Shown here: positions 24,232 through 37,070 of the stretch, in pieces | Numbering within the stretch: position 1 is the stretch's first letter | Layout of the letters: each line of letters starts with the position of its first letter | DNA from: Diphasiastrum complanatum | Lineage: Eukaryota; Streptophyta; Lycopodiopsida; Lycopodiales; Lycopodiaceae | DNA length: 64,000 nucleotides | Assembly (NCBI GenBank): GCA_029204225.1 | Contig: CM055106.1 | Location: 3,661,147 to 3,725,146 of the forward strand | Reading direction: 5' to 3' | Translations under genes and position numbers: made by a program | Notes under the pieces: model-generated | What the model was told of the DNA's origin: nothing | Seen by the model: only the letters and a program-made list of their open reading frames with translations | The model's database searches: none

Positions 24232-25028
24232 CTAGTCTCCTAATCAAGGACTTGACACAAATGAAGGTTACTTCTATTGATTTGATTGAAGATCTACCTT
24301 ATACCACTTCTTAGGGACCTGAAAAAATCAGTAATAGACTTCCTATAAAGATCTAAGAATGATCTCTAACAAAATCAAATCATAGAATACTAGAAACAAT
24401 GCACTTGCTTGATTGAAGTAGACAATACTAGTAGAATTGCCCCTCTTTCTATAAAGAACATTAAAGCTTCCAAATGATCTGATCAAGAGTGAATTTCAGC
24501 AACCTAATATACTTCCAAAATCACCTGTTAAAGATCTAAATGGAACTTAATGAGAATGCAACACAATCTACTATCCAACACAAGCAAAAAATGATCAAAA
24601 TTTTTGAAAAATTGATCTAATTTGGTGCATAAGTCAAGCAATGGTTGGACTGAACCTAAATCACTTTAGGAGGTGTCCACTACACCTTAGAACAGCCTTG
24701 AAGAGTCCCCAAAACTCTGATCTCCTCTCTCCTTGAATGCTAGAAAGCCTCCTCTATGAAATCACCTCCAAAACTTGCTTAGAAATCAAAGCTTGGAGCA
24801 AGCAAAACTTGCTATCTTGGTAATGTGAATTGAATTCAACTTCGCCTCTGGTTTTAGACACCTAAACACTTGCAAATGAAGTCACACAACACCAATCTCC
24901 AATGTATTTGACTCACCTTGAGTTCTAGAATCAATACTAGATGCTAAGATCCAATCTACACAAGATTTAGATCAAAAATTGTGATCAAATTGAATGAAAA
25001 CCAAGGATTTAGCTCATTTCAGCCTTTA
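24232..25028 (-). other. leader of copia G
   Basis: About 800 bp between the primer-binding site and the gag ATG. It is AT-rich, with no open frame of note. Long untranslated leaders are usual for this family. Confidence 0.7.
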
Positions 25029-25041
25029 GGCTCTGATACCA
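25029..25041 (-). other. primer-binding site of copia G
   Basis: GGCTCTGATACCA (+) is the complement of TGGTATCAGAGCC and lies directly next to the LTR end TGTAAAAATTAC. Confidence 0.9.
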
Positions 25042-25723
25042 TGTAAAAATTACAGCAAATAAGGATCCTAAAACACTTGAAATGATGAGGGAAACAATAG
25101 ATTATGATTTCATAAGATTAGCACAAGTTGAACCATCAAAATCCATCAAAAATCTATGCTTGAACCTCACTAAATGGCCCAAATCCTTGAAGAAGGCTTC
25201 ACACATGTGAAAGTACGGCCTCCCACAGTCTGAGTACTGTACACCAGACCTACATTCAATCCTATAATCATTAGTAATCACAAGTACTCAAACAATTATG
25301 AACATAGAGAGCAATTGCACCATTATGAGAGAAAAATCATGAAATTGCTTGATTGATTTTGGTGAGATATCATCACCTATATATACATGATCCATCACGG
25401 TTTTGGGCAAGTATGAGTAGCCCTAAACCTATCCCTAATGCTAATTTTTGTGGATCTTTCATCCCTACCAAGTTAGGATTGGAATCTTGGAGATCCCTCA
25501 ACAATGCAAAAATTACCAAAAATAGCTCCTATTTTTTCTCTCTTGTATCTAAGCATAATTTGGACTCATTCCAAAGGTTCTAACACTTAGGTCTACCTGA
25601 AAACATCCTTATGAATGGAATCCTATGCTATTTGGCACGTGTGACAAGCCACATCATGACCATCTAACCATTTACAAGTCCTATAACCAAACCTAGTCAA
25701 GCTAGAATTGTGAATTTTTAACA
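25042..25723 (-). repeat. 5' LTR of copia G, 682 bp
   Basis: Bounded by inverted ends TGTTAAAAATT (right, 25723) and TGTAAAAATTAC (left, 25042). The inner end abuts the primer-binding site; the outer end abuts copia A'. It contains a CACACATGTG palindrome at 25200 and a TATATATA run near 25378. Confidence 0.9.
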
Positions 25724-28080
25724 TGCTTGGCTCCTAAATGGAATAGTGAATGAACTCATCAGTATAATGGATAGGTTGAGTTGAAATTCTTGTTGATCTT
25801 ATGGATCAAGTTTTTGGCTACAAAACTCAACCTTGTGTTGGCTGAGTCGGTTTCACCTGAGTTGTAGCTTCTTCTTCTTCTTCTTATGGATCTAATTGTA
25901 TTTGGTGACTCTAGGAAGAAATAGAAATTGTCTTTTGAGAAGAGTTTGTTGTCGGGACAAAAATTATAGACTGCATCTTGTCCTTGCCAATAAATTGCTT
26001 CAAAAGAATGTTCATCAAGTTTCTTTCTGGTGTCTTTTGGGACATGAGCATACACTATGCATCTGATCACTTTCAAATATTTAATTGAGGGTTTGAATTC
26101 TGTGTAGACCTCATAAGCGAGTTTTGTTGTTGGATACACCTTTAGTTATACATTGATTCTACAAATAAGTTGTTGTTGAAATAGCATGTTGCCAAAATGA
26201 TTTGGGTAAAGAAGCATGTGTGATCATGCATTTAGCAGACTCGACAAGGTCCTGTTCTTCCCTTCGGCTAGTCCATTTGACTGTGGAAAATAGGAAGCAA
26301 CAAACTGTTGCTTGATGCCATTGGCTGAGAAATAATCCTTAAATTCATTTGACATATATTCGCTATCATTGTCGCTCCTAAGAGCTTTGATTCTTTTGCA
26401 TGTCTACAACTTAGCATTCTCTTTGTATTTCTTGAAGAACTAGAAGGCTTCAGATTTATGCTTTAAGAAATAGATTGCAGTCCTTTTGAAATAATCATCT
26501 ATGAAAGTAATAAAGAATTTTGCACCAAGTAATGATGGTGTTTGCATTGGGTCCCATGTATCTGTATGTACAATATCTAGCAAATCTTTAGAAATGTGTT
26601 TTTGATTTGACCTAAATGACCTTCTTGTCTGCTTTCCTTCAATACAACTTTGGCAGATAGGATGGTCGACAATTTGGTAGTCTTGATCAAGAACTGAAAA
26701 AGACTTAGACATGGTGATATATGATTAAGGTGACCAAGTCCGTAATGCCATATCAATTCTTTATTAATAGAGGTTGAACTGCTTAAAGCACGATCAACCA
26801 TAATATTACAATGACTAAGCCTATAGAAATATCCTTGTCTCTTTCGAGTGCAAGAACTCTCCTACTATTATCAAGAATTTAATAGAAATTGAAACCCTAT
26901 GTCCTAAATCTATGATTCGACTGACAGACAATAGATTTGTCATCAGATTTGGGACATACAATACATTTGTACAAGTTTTAACATTCCATTATGAAAATTC
27001 ATCATAAATGATACCTTCACCTTCAATTATGTGAGAGCTGTTATCTCCAGGGTAAACGAATTTCATGGTGCTGTAGGTCAAATTATCAATGAACCATTCA
27101 TGATGGCTTGTCATGTATTGTGTTGCTCCAGAATCAAGGAACCATTCTTCCGATTGTTCGACATAGCGATAGCTCACCATGAAGACTTCTTGCTCATCAT
27201 CATCTTCTTGATTCTTCTGTTTAGTGTTGGCTACATGGGCCTACCTACTGGTCTGGTTGCTTCTTCTTGTCATTGTTAAACTTCAAGATTCGACAATCCT
27301 AGATTTCATGGTTTGCCCTCTTGCAATATCTGCAAAAGTGCCTTTTCTTGTTTTGAGCAGGTGGTTGATTTTGAGTCTTCTGTGTCTACTTTTGAGTGCT
27401 TTTGATTGCTATCGATTTGATGGGCAACTTTCTTCGTCTGTTGTTTCTTGGTGTTCTTCTTTGAGAATAATGTCTATGAGTCGTTGATGGAGGACGAGGA
27501 TGCTCCATTCCTTTTTGTTTCCTCCTATAGCAGCATGATTAAGACTCTAAGCAGTGTTATATCTGAGTGTGTGGTTATCATCATCACCCAATTTTCATAG
27601 GAGGAAGGCAAATTGGACAGTAAGGCCATAACAACATCAAAGTCTTTGAGTATTGAACCTATTGCCACCATTTGCTCTAATAGAGTCTTAAATTCATTTA
27701 TGTGATTCTGAACATAATCATTATCTGACATCCTGAGTGAGAAAAACTTTCTCCTCAGATGCAGCTTTGAAGTGACATCGCTCACTTCGTATAGTGTGCT
27801 CTTCCAAGCTTTTTTTTGCAGATTGGGCTTTTTTTATATGACCAATATGTGTGTAAGAGATGTTAAGGGTGATCAAGGCGAAAGACTTGCCATCCCTAAG
27901 CTTCCATTTGGAAATGGCTTGCTCATCAACAATGGGAAGTAGTCCAGTTCCAGCTACTATTTCTCAGAGTTCCTTGGCCATCAGCACTACTCTCATCTTG
28001 AAGTTCCATAGGTGGTAATTCAAACCATCGAGTTTGTCTACCATTAGAGCATACTGTGGTTGTGAATCCATTTGGAATTT
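25724..28080 (-). pseudogene. copia A', second copy: gag, protease, integrase
   Basis: Minus strand and uninterrupted. Gag starts near 28080 and continues at 27525-27785 (KLHLRRKFFSLRMSDNDYV, LLSNLPSSYENWV). The protease is at 26989-27180 (WFLDSGATQYM). The pre-integrase and integrase core lie at 26440-26801 (IWHYGLGHLNH, CQSCIEGKQTRRSF, IVHTDTWDPMQTP, TFIDDY) and the integrase end at 25759-26139 (IKYLKVIRC, AHVPKDTRKKLDEH). The RT part is missing because the fragment ends against the G LTR at 25723. Frames are broken in at least four places. This copy shows what copia A looked like before the 11435-15685 insertion. Confidence 0.85.
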
Positions 28081-28206
28081 CAAGTTGAGTATTATGTAGA
28101 TAGTAGATTAATGTGACTGTAAAAAATAATAGCTATTGTCTACACTATATCATAATGATTGTTTTGATAATGTGAGCTTTGAATGTATATAGAGATCAAA
28201 GCATTT

Positions 28207-28218
28207 GCTCTGATACCA
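28207..28218 (-). other. primer-binding site of copia A'
   Basis: The same GCTCTGATACCA complement as at 17424, next to TGTTGGGATTCAG. Confidence 0.85.
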
Positions 28219-29148
28219 TGTTGGGATTCAGTGCTATTATCGTCACGATAGAGAGAAGCGAGGGGGGAATCCTCAGCACATGCAACTATGTCTATCAGAT
28301 TCAGACAGATCGGGATCTATCTTACTTGATCATAGCTTCGAAGTCGCTGGATCTAGATAGTTGATTTTATAGCCATGCACAAACTGTCTTGTTTATCAGA
28401 TTTAGCTTTGTGTAAGCGGTTTGGGTACGTTTATTAGAACGACAAATCAAGCAATGATATCAATCACATGAAACAATTTAATCTACAGAAAATTTTATCT
28501 GCGAGCATAAATCTATTTGACAATGAAATGAATGCGCATTCAACATACACAACTTAAATTGCTGGAACATTGACAGATTAGTCATGTAGAAAAATGCAGT
28601 CTAAATGCAGATAGAGAGGCCTTGTTTCTGAGACAATACTCTGTGATAACAAAGAGAAAGGACAATTGCACTATTAGCAGATAGAGAATTCAGCTAACCG
28701 AGCAATTGATAAGTTGCTGGAAATATACACATGACTAACTATTAAAAGAATTGTTAATCTGTGATTTACAAATAGGTTAAGGCACTACATGTTGTTGGCA
28801 GTCGCCATTAGACAATATTTGATTTTGTCTGGTCGTGACGTGTGTATTTGTTGGTACGCTGATAGTTAAATTGCAGCCGATTGTTCGAGATAGGCTGAAT
28901 AAGAGAATGTGCCTAGATGGTCCAAGATGTCCGAACAATCGATGATTTCCGAATAAGAGAAGTTGGCCAACAAAGAGGAGATGGCCAAACTATAGGGTAA
29001 CACTATCACTGGTCCCTTTGTAATTCTGTAGATTGTCAAGAGACAAGTGTATTTTTGTAGAGTATGTGACTGTACAAACATTTACAACAACTTAATAAAT
29101 GGATCTAGATTAGTAGAGAATAGAGATGGAGAGGATAGAAATCCAATA
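28219..29148 (-). repeat. 5' LTR of copia A', about 930 bp
   Basis: The left end TGTTGGGATTC abuts the primer-binding site. The right end is placed at ATAGAAATCCAATA (29148), whose complement TATTGGATTTC mirrors the left end, but with TA in place of TG. This boundary is by inference: the sequence to its right is the gypsy fragment. The segment 28740-29148 is missing from the copy at 17.9 kb. Confidence 0.6.
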
Positions 29149-29164
29149 CTGGAGTCATCCTAAT

Positions 29165-29655
29165 ACAGCCGAGAAAGTTTGGAAAAGATTACCCGATTCG
29201 CTTTCTCAGTAGACAATTAGTCCCTACTGAAGTAGATTATTCCACTACTGGCATTAGCAATTATATATGTTGTACAAAAATTATGCCATTATTTGCTAAG
29301 AAATCGATTTAAATTCTATACCGATCATCAATCCTTGTTATATTTGTTGAATAAACCATGCAACACTGGTTGTATAGCAAGATGGCTACTCATCCTTCTA
29401 GAATTCAACTTTAAAACTACTGTATGGAGAGGTAAGCAACATTTTCTTGTCGATTATTAATCTAGAATAACATCAGTTGAGAAACTAAAAGAACCGATAA
29501 GTGATGATTTACCTGATGCAAACATGTTTCAAATAGATGCTACTCTTAGATGGGCAGAAGAGATAAGATCATTTTTATCAACTGGAGTAATGGATCCAAC
29601 TATGTCTAAAGTAGATCAGAGCAAACTGGTTTTGAGATCTAGACCTTACCTTCTA
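29165..29655 (+). pseudogene. gypsy RNase H and pre-integrase fragment, second copy
   Basis: Plus strand. It contains DHQSLLYLLNKPCNTGCIAR, WLLILLEFNFK, WAEEIRSFLSTGVMDP and RSRPYLLID, with stops. It is homologous to 17956-18447 and sits in the same place relative to the A LTR. Confidence 0.8.
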
Positions 29656-30500
29656 ATTGATCTTTAGTTAGAAAGACAAGCAACTCACCAAACTTGCCAA
29701 TGTAGAAAAACCAACATCTGCACTATGAACGAAATGCAAAGATATTCGAGCAATTGACCCTGGATCGGGTCGAATTAAGTCTGATTTTTCCGACCTTGAA
29801 AAATCCGACCCTGACTATATTTTTTGACCTAGTATAAAATTGATCTTTTGTATATATTTTTTGATACTTTGTAAAATTTGATACTTTCAGTCTAAAATCC
29901 AACCCAACAACTTCACATAGTCCACCTACATTGTACATGTAGTTATAGTTGAGAGGCGATAGTAATAACTGTAGAAAATATCTGTAATAGATATTTTAAG
30001 TAGTATATCCAAATAATTATCTTCATCAGAAAATTTCTTCTGATCTTCTAATATCTATAACATCTGATAATTGTTTCTATCAATTCATTCAAATAGTTTT
30101 ATTGCATGTGTTATCACACACAATGATCAAAATTCTCATTTAGTAGCCAGTTGAAGTATTCACTTCATGCGATTGTACTCCTTGTGGATATTAATTAGAG
30201 TACATTTTGTCTCCACTTAGTTGTTGTTCCATTGCGCATTTTTTATTCTTTCATTTTGAACGTTCTGCTGCTAGTTGTGGCACTTCTGATCCATGCACCA
30301 AACTCGCTCCTAGCTTCCGCACAAACCCAACTAATTATAATAAACTTGGGCCCCTTTGTAATAAAAATAAAACTTGAGACCCAAAGTCAATTTTAAACTT
30401 AGAGTTTACTTTTTTTAGAGTTGGGTCCAATTTTGGACTCACATGAACCTTGTGATTTCCAATGTAGTTTTTGTGGACCCTTGGATCAAGTTGGGTCCAA
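29656..30500. other. F-LTR scrap plus unassigned segment, second copy
   Basis: It matches 18448-19268: the F-LTR-like scrap ends near 29745 and the rest is unassigned. The right end differs, since here it runs into copia C at about 30505 and there into a gypsy fragment. Confidence 0.6.
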
Positions 30501-30504
30501 GATG

Positions 30505-33345
30505 AATGGATAGGATCTTTTTCCAAGATCTTGCATCTTGAATTTTCTTCCAAGTGCAATTTTGGTTTCTTCAAGTAAAAAAATACAACTTCATGTTAGG
30601 ATAATATCATCAACATAAATGAGAAGAATGGCAATATCACTATTATAGAACTTGACATAGAAGGAAGGATCATAGTTACTAAGATTGAATCCTAGTGAGA
30701 TAAGGAAGGTATTAAGTCGAGAATACCACGATCTTGGTGTTTGCTTTAGTCCATAGAGACTTTTGAAGAGCAAGCAAACTTTGGTCTTATCTTGGATGAA
30801 CCCAAGGGGTTGATTCATATAAATTTCTTCTTCTAGATATCTATTTAAAAATGCATTTGAGACATCTAGTTGAAAACTTGCCATTTCAAAAAACAAGCAA
30901 TAGAGATGATGATTCTAATTCATACCATCTCTGCAACTGGAGCAAAAGTCTCCTCATAATCAAGTCCATAAACTTGAGAAAAACCCTCTACACAAAGTCG
31001 TGCCTTGTACTAGTTGATTGTGCCATCTTGATTATATTTGACTCAAAAAACCATTTGCAAGCAATCGTGTGCTTGTTGGATGGAAGATCCACAAGCTCCC
31101 ATGTCTTGTTGGCAATCAATGCATCGTATTCCTCCTTCATGGTGGCTAGAATCCATTCTTTTAAGATGAATGTATCGTATACATCCTTTGGCTCTTCATG
31201 TGAAATAAAATATGCATAATTAGTGGAGTTGAGTTCCACTTGTTTGCCTTTATCTCCATATGTAAGCTTCTTAGGCTCGAATCTTTTCCTTTGTGATCTC
31301 CTTGGTGAAAAAATTTGAGGTGACTCCTCCTCAATTCTCGGCTCCATCTCTCCATGATAATCTTCAAGGGTGATGATAGGAGAATCCTTTTGAGAATCTT
31401 TGATCTCGGCCCCATCAAAGATGTATTTTTTATTCTCATGAAAAATAACATCTCTACTCTCAATTCTAATTGAGGTAGAGGGAACATAAATTCTATATGA
31501 CTTCTTGTTGGATGATTATTCAACCATGATCCCTTTGACTGAATTTGGATCATCTCTTTTCCTTGTTTCCAAGGGTACATGAACAAAGCAAGCACATCCA
31601 AAAACTCTAAGGTGATCAACCTTAGGTTTCTTCTTAAAAAAGATTTCATATGGTGGTCTTCCTACAAGTGCATCGTGAGGTAATCTATTGCACAAATAAT
31701 TGCTTCTCCCCAATATTCAATAGGCAAAGAAGCTTCAACTCGAATTGCTTTAGCACATTCACATAGAGATCGAAATTTTCTTTCAACAACTCCATTTTGA
31801 GATGGAGAATAAGAACACTAAAACTCTCTTAATTCCTTCAACCTCACAATAATCATAGAACTTGTTGGAGATGTATTCACCTCCTCCATCACATCTCAAA
31901 GCTTTAGCTTTGAAAGAAAACTATTTCTCAACATAAGCTTTGAAAACTAGGAAGTGTTCAAACACCATAGCTTTTGAAGAAAGAAGGTACAACCAAGTAT
32001 ATCTTGTAAAATCATCAATGAAGATAACAAAACAAGTTGCACCACCAATACTTTTTGAGGAAGAAAAATGAACATCCGAGTGAATTGATTTCAAAGGATG
32101 AGAAGTCTTAATAGAAGAATTTTGATATGGCTTTCTATGTGATTTTGCAATAGCACAAGCCTCACATGGCTTGATATCTTTGGAAAGTGATCTTGGTAGG
32201 CCAATAGCCTTATCATTCTTGATCATAGAAATCATAGATTTATAGTTAGGATGCCCCAACCTTCTATGTCATATCTCCTCCTTAGACATAAGAGCAATTT
32301 CACAAAAGTTTGCATTCTCATAAGAATTTAACTTGAAGATGCCACCATATCTAGATCCATTAGCTAGGATCTCATCACCTTTCTTAATAAAGCAAGTATT
32401 GGAATTGAATTCTACATCACAACCACAATCAAGCAACTTTCCAACACTTATCATTGAAAAGTGATAGAACTTTAGAAGAAGCAAGTTTTAATGGAATGTT
32501 GCCAATTGGTTCAATAGAGCATTCATGATCATTTCCTATATAAATAGATCTTTGAAGTCCTTTATAAGGTACAATAGAGTCAAAAGACTCCTTTGAACAA
32601 CACATATGTGATGAGGCACCACTATCGATGTACCATGCTCCATTTTTCTTGAAGGGTGTTGAAGAAAAGCTTGACACCATGAGGGGTACTTCTTCATCAC
32701 TTGCAATAAAGTCTTCTTCTTTCTCATTAGAGAGATTTGCTTGTTTGAGTTGATTTTTCTTTTTGAAGCAATTAGAGGCATAGTGCCCTTTCTTGCCACA
32801 AAAGAAACACTTGACTTTTTTCTTCTTGGCCTTGGAAGTAGAAGGATGAGTTGAGTCATCCTCTTCTCCATCTTTATCTTTGTCCTTGGCTTTGTCTTTG
32901 TTGAAAGCTTGAGAAAACTGGTTCTTGCTCCTCCCTTTATACTTGTCCTTGACAAAGAGAGCTTTGTCTTTCCCAATATGCTCGAGTTTGTTCATCCTTG
33001 AAAGCTTGTAAATTTGCCTTGCTTCTTTAGAGATGCGAATTCCTTGAAAAGTCTCCAAATTGGGCAACTCCTTCTTCATGGCAAAGGATTGAACAAGATT
33101 ATCTTAGTCTTCTTTTTAGCCATTAAGAATGACTTCTACTAGCTCATCTTGATTGATTGTGACACCAACATAAGCAAGCTCCCTCTGAAGATCTTTTACT
33201 CTTAGAACATAATTTGATGCACTCTCCTCACATCTTTGAGAACTTGGAAACATCTGATTTCTAAGAGTGAGTATTCTAGAAGTGTTCTTAGCTTCATAGA
33301 TTGACTTAAGTGCATCCCAAGCTTCTTCAAAATCTACATGCAACT
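30505..33345 (-). pseudogene. copia C body: gag to RT, truncated both ends, broken
   Basis: Minus strand. Gag: 33116-33345 (AWDALKSIYEAKNTSRIL, SASNYVLRVKDLQRELAYVG) and 32429-33079, which also has the zinc knuckle CFFCGKKGHYASNC and protease WYIDSGASSHM. Integrase: 32269-32484, 31921-32259 (LGHPNYKSMISM, CEACAIAKSHRK, HSDVHFSSSKS, VIFIDDFTRYTWLYLL), then 31516-31713 (HLRVFGCACFVHVPLETR). RT: 30988-31347 (EEYDALIANKTWELV, broken in CKWFF) and 30591-30896 (FQLDVSNAFLNRYLEEEIYMNQP, YGLKQTPRSWYSR, LIYVDDIILT), running on to about 30505 (DLGK region). No LTR is attached. The sequence is nearly the same as 59312-62510 on the other strand. Confidence 0.9.
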
Positions 33346-33619
33346 GCCTAAATCTTGATATGCAATTTTGTAGCCACCACTTAGGCTTTTCCAATGCTCT
33401 AAAAATTGGCCATTTCAATAAGTATGTTTGGAAATTAGAATTGATCAAGAATATAACCCTAAATAGAGTTTTGATCTACAAAACATCTAATCTACATATG
33501 CAAGAATCTCAATTTTGGTGTAGAATTTAATCTAGCATGCTCTAGCATTGATATCTTCTTCAAATCATTGATAGATGTGAATGCCTCCTTAATAACCTGA
33601 AACACCATCCAGGCCAAAT
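33346..33619. other. junction segment shared with 57970-58250 (inverted)
   Basis: Non-coding, AT-rich sequence between copia C (left) and copia D (right). It is repeated in reverse at 57970-58250 together with the start of D. Left of 33346 the two loci part. Confidence 0.75.
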
Positions 33620-34250
33620 TCAAGGGCAAAAGCGAAAGTAAGTGGTCTAAAGGACAAGATCAAGGGGAGGCTTTTTCAAATGGCAAAAAGAAAGATAGAT
33701 GAAAGCTCAAGTGCTTATATTGTGGCATCAAAGGACACTTTGCAAGTGAGTGCTACAAGAAGAAGAGAAATCAAGGAGACAAGCAAAGTAATCATACTCT
33801 TGATGAGGATGATTTGGATGCTCAAGATGAAAATGATGATGCTTGTGTGATGTCTTCATGTATGCTTGTTAATTATGGAGATCTAGATCTATGGTGGATT
33901 GATAGTGGAGCAAGTCCAATGATGACACGAGGAAGAAATTCGACTTCCAAGCTGTATGATCCTGATACCCAACAAATCTTGTATAGCTGGGATACAGTCT
34001 TTATCGAGGATCAATTCGTCGACATCAAAGGGATATTGCTCCAAGAGAGCTTTCATCACCTACCTTTGACACGACAATCCGAGCTTCTGGCTCAGGCGTG
34101 TCCATTGTAGGCCCACTTTTTGATAGTGAATCAGATGAAGACGTTGCTGCTACCCAGCAACAAGTCCCAAGAGTGGTTCATCAGTTGATTCCACCTAAAA
34201 GATCAGGCCGAGTGCGCACACAGCCCACAAGGTATACTCCTGAGTTTGCA
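33620..34250 (+). pseudogene. copia D gag end, protease and integrase end, with deletion
   Basis: Plus strand. 33640-33795 encodes the end of gag with zinc knuckle CLYCGIKGHFASEC, after a TGA stop in KKDR*KLKC. The open frame 33814-34110 continues with acidic residues and the protease WWIDSGASPMM, then jumps (deletion of the integrase core) to an integrase end reading KLYDPDTQQILYSWDTVFIED. 34120-34250 is the Pro/Ser-rich linker before RT (broken). Confidence 0.8.
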
Positions 34251-35830
34251 TGTCTCTTGATATAGGAATCGATGACTGTCGAAGAGACACTCAGCCAATC
34301 AGACTCTAATCTCTGGAGAGAAGCTATGGACAAAGAGTATTCTTCTTTGATCAAGAACCAGACATGGTCACTAGTAGAAGCACCTATTGGCTACAATATC
34401 ATTGCTTGCAAATGGATCTTCAAGATCAAGTATAATGCCAATGGAAGAATTGATCATAGAAAGGCAAGACTGGTAGCACGAGGATTCACTCAGATCTCCA
34501 ACGTCAACTATAGTGAGCCAAAGTTTAATAGTCAAGCATTTGTCGATCCGAGCCCTCCTATCTTATGTTATAGTTGTTGACCTTATAGTGCATCAACTTG
34601 ATGTACAAATAGCTTATCTGAATGGAGTTATACAAGAAGACATCTACATGATCTAGCCCAAAGGATACGTTCTGGTTTGTAAACTCCATAAAGCACTTTA
34701 TGACTTGAAACAATCTGCCAGAGCTTGGTTTCAAAGGATCAACACATTCCTCATTGAACAAAGATTCCAACCAAGCACTGTTGATTGCAACATCTATTCC
34801 AAGTCAGTGCAGCAATCCTTCATTATCATCACCTTACACGTGGATGGTACATTGCTTTTAAACAATAATACCAATTTGGTTAAGGATTCTAAGTAGATGT
34901 TGTTTTCAAAGTTTGACATGACTGATCTAGACGAAGCTCACTTCTATTTGGGCATTCAGATCCACAGAGATAGAGCGAGACAACTGATTTATATCACTCA
35001 ACAAAGGTATTTTCACAATGTTCTTGATAGATACAATCTAATGAACTATAAATTAGCTCACTCACCGATGGATCGAGACTTGCATTTATCAAAGGACCAG
35101 TGTCTCCAGACCAAGCAAGAAGAGGAGCAGATGAGAGAGTATACTTATCGATCAACACTTGGATATCTCATGTATGAATGATCTGTACAACACCTGATAT
35201 CTCTTTTGTAGTAAGCTCACTTAGCCAATATATGGCTAATCCTAGCATTACCCATTGGAAGGCTCTCATAAGAGTCATCAAGTATATTCGAGCTACCATG
35301 GACCAGTGCATCTGCTATGGAGATGTCAGCAACGACAATCTTCATCAGCTTAGTGAATATTCTGATGCAAGCCGGGGAGGAGATGTAGAAAATCATAAGT
35401 CCACATTTGAATTTACATTCTTCTTTAACGATGGTCTTATGTCATGGAACAACCGTAAGTAAACATCTATCGCTCTTTTTTCTACAGAAACAGAATACAT
35501 TGTTATTTCTCAATCTATTAAAGAAGCATTTTGGTTAAAAAATTTATTGTCAAACATTAATTTGTATCAGTACAACCACAATTTTATTCTGTGATAATCA
35601 GAGTGCTATTGCCTTAATGGCCACCCCTAGATTTGACTCTAGGAGTAAGCACATTGAATCAGATATCACTACATCACAGGCAAGGTTCTCAACAAGGAGG
35701 TGAGCTTAACATACTAGAGAACGCATGACATAGTTGCAGATATATTTACGAAGACATTAAGTGTTAATGCACACAATAAGTTTTGTGCATTGCTTAGTTT
35801 GAAGATCAAGGCATTCACGGATCCAGATTA
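34251..35830 (+). pseudogene. copia D RT and RNase H, broken
   Basis: 34272-34580: EETLSQSDSNLWREAMDKEY, CKWIFKIKYNANGRID, ARLVARGFTQI. 34590-34896: QLDVQIAYLNGVIQEDIYM-like (with stops), KQSARAWFQRINTFL. The catalytic box reads LHVDG (CAC GTG GAT GGT at 34837) instead of YVDD, losing the second Asp. 34897-35462: FDMTDLDEAHFYLGIQI, YRSTLGYLMYE, then TTPDISFVVSSLSQYM. RNase H 35470-35760: STETEYIVISQSIKEAFWL, CDNQSAIALM, SRSKHIE. Several stops and frame changes. Confidence 0.85.
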
Positions 35831-35838
35831 AGGGAGGG

Positions 35839-37070
35839 TGCTGGATTTATCTCTTTTGCTTTCCTAAATCCTATGTTAATCTGTCTCCATTCATGTTGTT
35901 ATATTTTTACTCATGTTGTCACACAGTCTGCATATCTACATGTACAATAAGACTGACAAATAAAATGTGACTATCTGCATAAATACAAGTAAATTTCCAC
36001 AGACAAAAAAGGTAAAAAAAACGTGACATTGTGTTTTTACACGTGATTTGTGACAAGTAAAAAAGACGACACTGCCCTATCAAATGCCAAAGGTGCCCTT
36101 ACAAAAAAAAGAAGACACCTTGTAAATCAAATCTTAAGACATTTGTCAGAGTGTCGCATTTTTTGCATCTTCACCAATGTTTATTTCAGTGAAGGCTAAC
36201 GTCGCGGCCTTCTCACGCTCATCCCATGCAACTGTGCAAACATATTTGACAACGATAGCATCCACCCACAATCTCCCACAGACAGCACATCCCTCTGTAC
36301 TTTCTTCATCTGCACACCTGTAAAATTATGTATATATATTGAATACCATTTGTGTATTTTACATGAAGAGAAACATGCAACAAGCATAATAGCATCATAA
36401 GCTTATTAGAAATAGATGAAGTAGATGCTTTCGTGCATCAATTCTTTGTATTGTCAGTAATCGATTTATTCTTTTTACCAATTGGATTAACTTTGTAGAG
36501 CACACGGTTTAGTCCGCTATTGTCTTGTGTTCAATAACATTATTGACCTATATACTTTGCTATACTTGATTTGATAACAGCTCTTCTTGTTCTGCGTTCA
36601 GATTTGTGTCAATATTGCTATGTTTTTCTACATTCCGTCTGACTCTCTTATTGCTTTATCTGGTAGTTTGTTCTTAGCGAATTATTTTAAGCCTAGTTGT
36701 TTGCGAAATATTTAGTCTTGCTTTTTGCAACTGATTATCAGTCGAGCTCAGTCTAGCCATTCGCAAATTATTTGCGACAAATAATTTGTCTAGCTGTTCG
36801 CGACATATTATCTTTCTGATGTTTTGTTACTTAATGTTTGGCTACATAATCAAATTGATTGTGATTTCTATCACTAACATTCAGTTCGTGTCTGATTGGT
36901 GTAGTCATGCTTAGAGAAAGAGTAAGATAGCTCATTCCGTTGTGCATGAACACTTTCCATTCAAATTTGTTTCTTTTTTGAATTTCGAGTTTTGAGTTCG
37001 CTTCTTTTCATGTTTGTTTCTTTTCAAGCTATTTTAGTTTCTGAGACTCACACACCCTCTTTCTCCAACA
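35839..37070 (+). repeat. 3' LTR of copia D, 1,232 bp, complete
   Basis: It starts TGCTGGATTT directly after the purine tract AAGGGAGGG (35830-35838), which follows RNase H, and ends CTCCAACA at 37070. The ends form an inverted repeat (TGCTGGA against TGTTGGA). It contains GTATATATATTGAATA near 36330, a possible TATA box. No 5' LTR of this element is in the window. Confidence 0.85.

Larger units (their letters stand above)
19921..25723 (-). mobile_element. copia element G, nearly complete (5.8 kb)
   Basis: Minus-strand Ty1/copia in the usual order from right to left: 5' LTR (25042-25723), primer-binding site (25029-25041), leader, gag-protease-integrase-RT-RNase H (24231 to 20268), purine tract, and a 3' LTR cut to about 333 bp (19921-20253). 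It is the best-preserved element in the window. The outer half of the 3' LTR has been replaced by gypsy sequence, so no target-site duplication can be checked. Confidence 0.92.

Noticed and set aside
37029-37070. Pyrimidine-rich stretch ending CTCCAACAG as a 3' splice site before the RT fragment
   Set aside because: The inverted LTR end (TCCAACA against TGCTGGA at 35839) explains it better; copia RT has no intron at this place.
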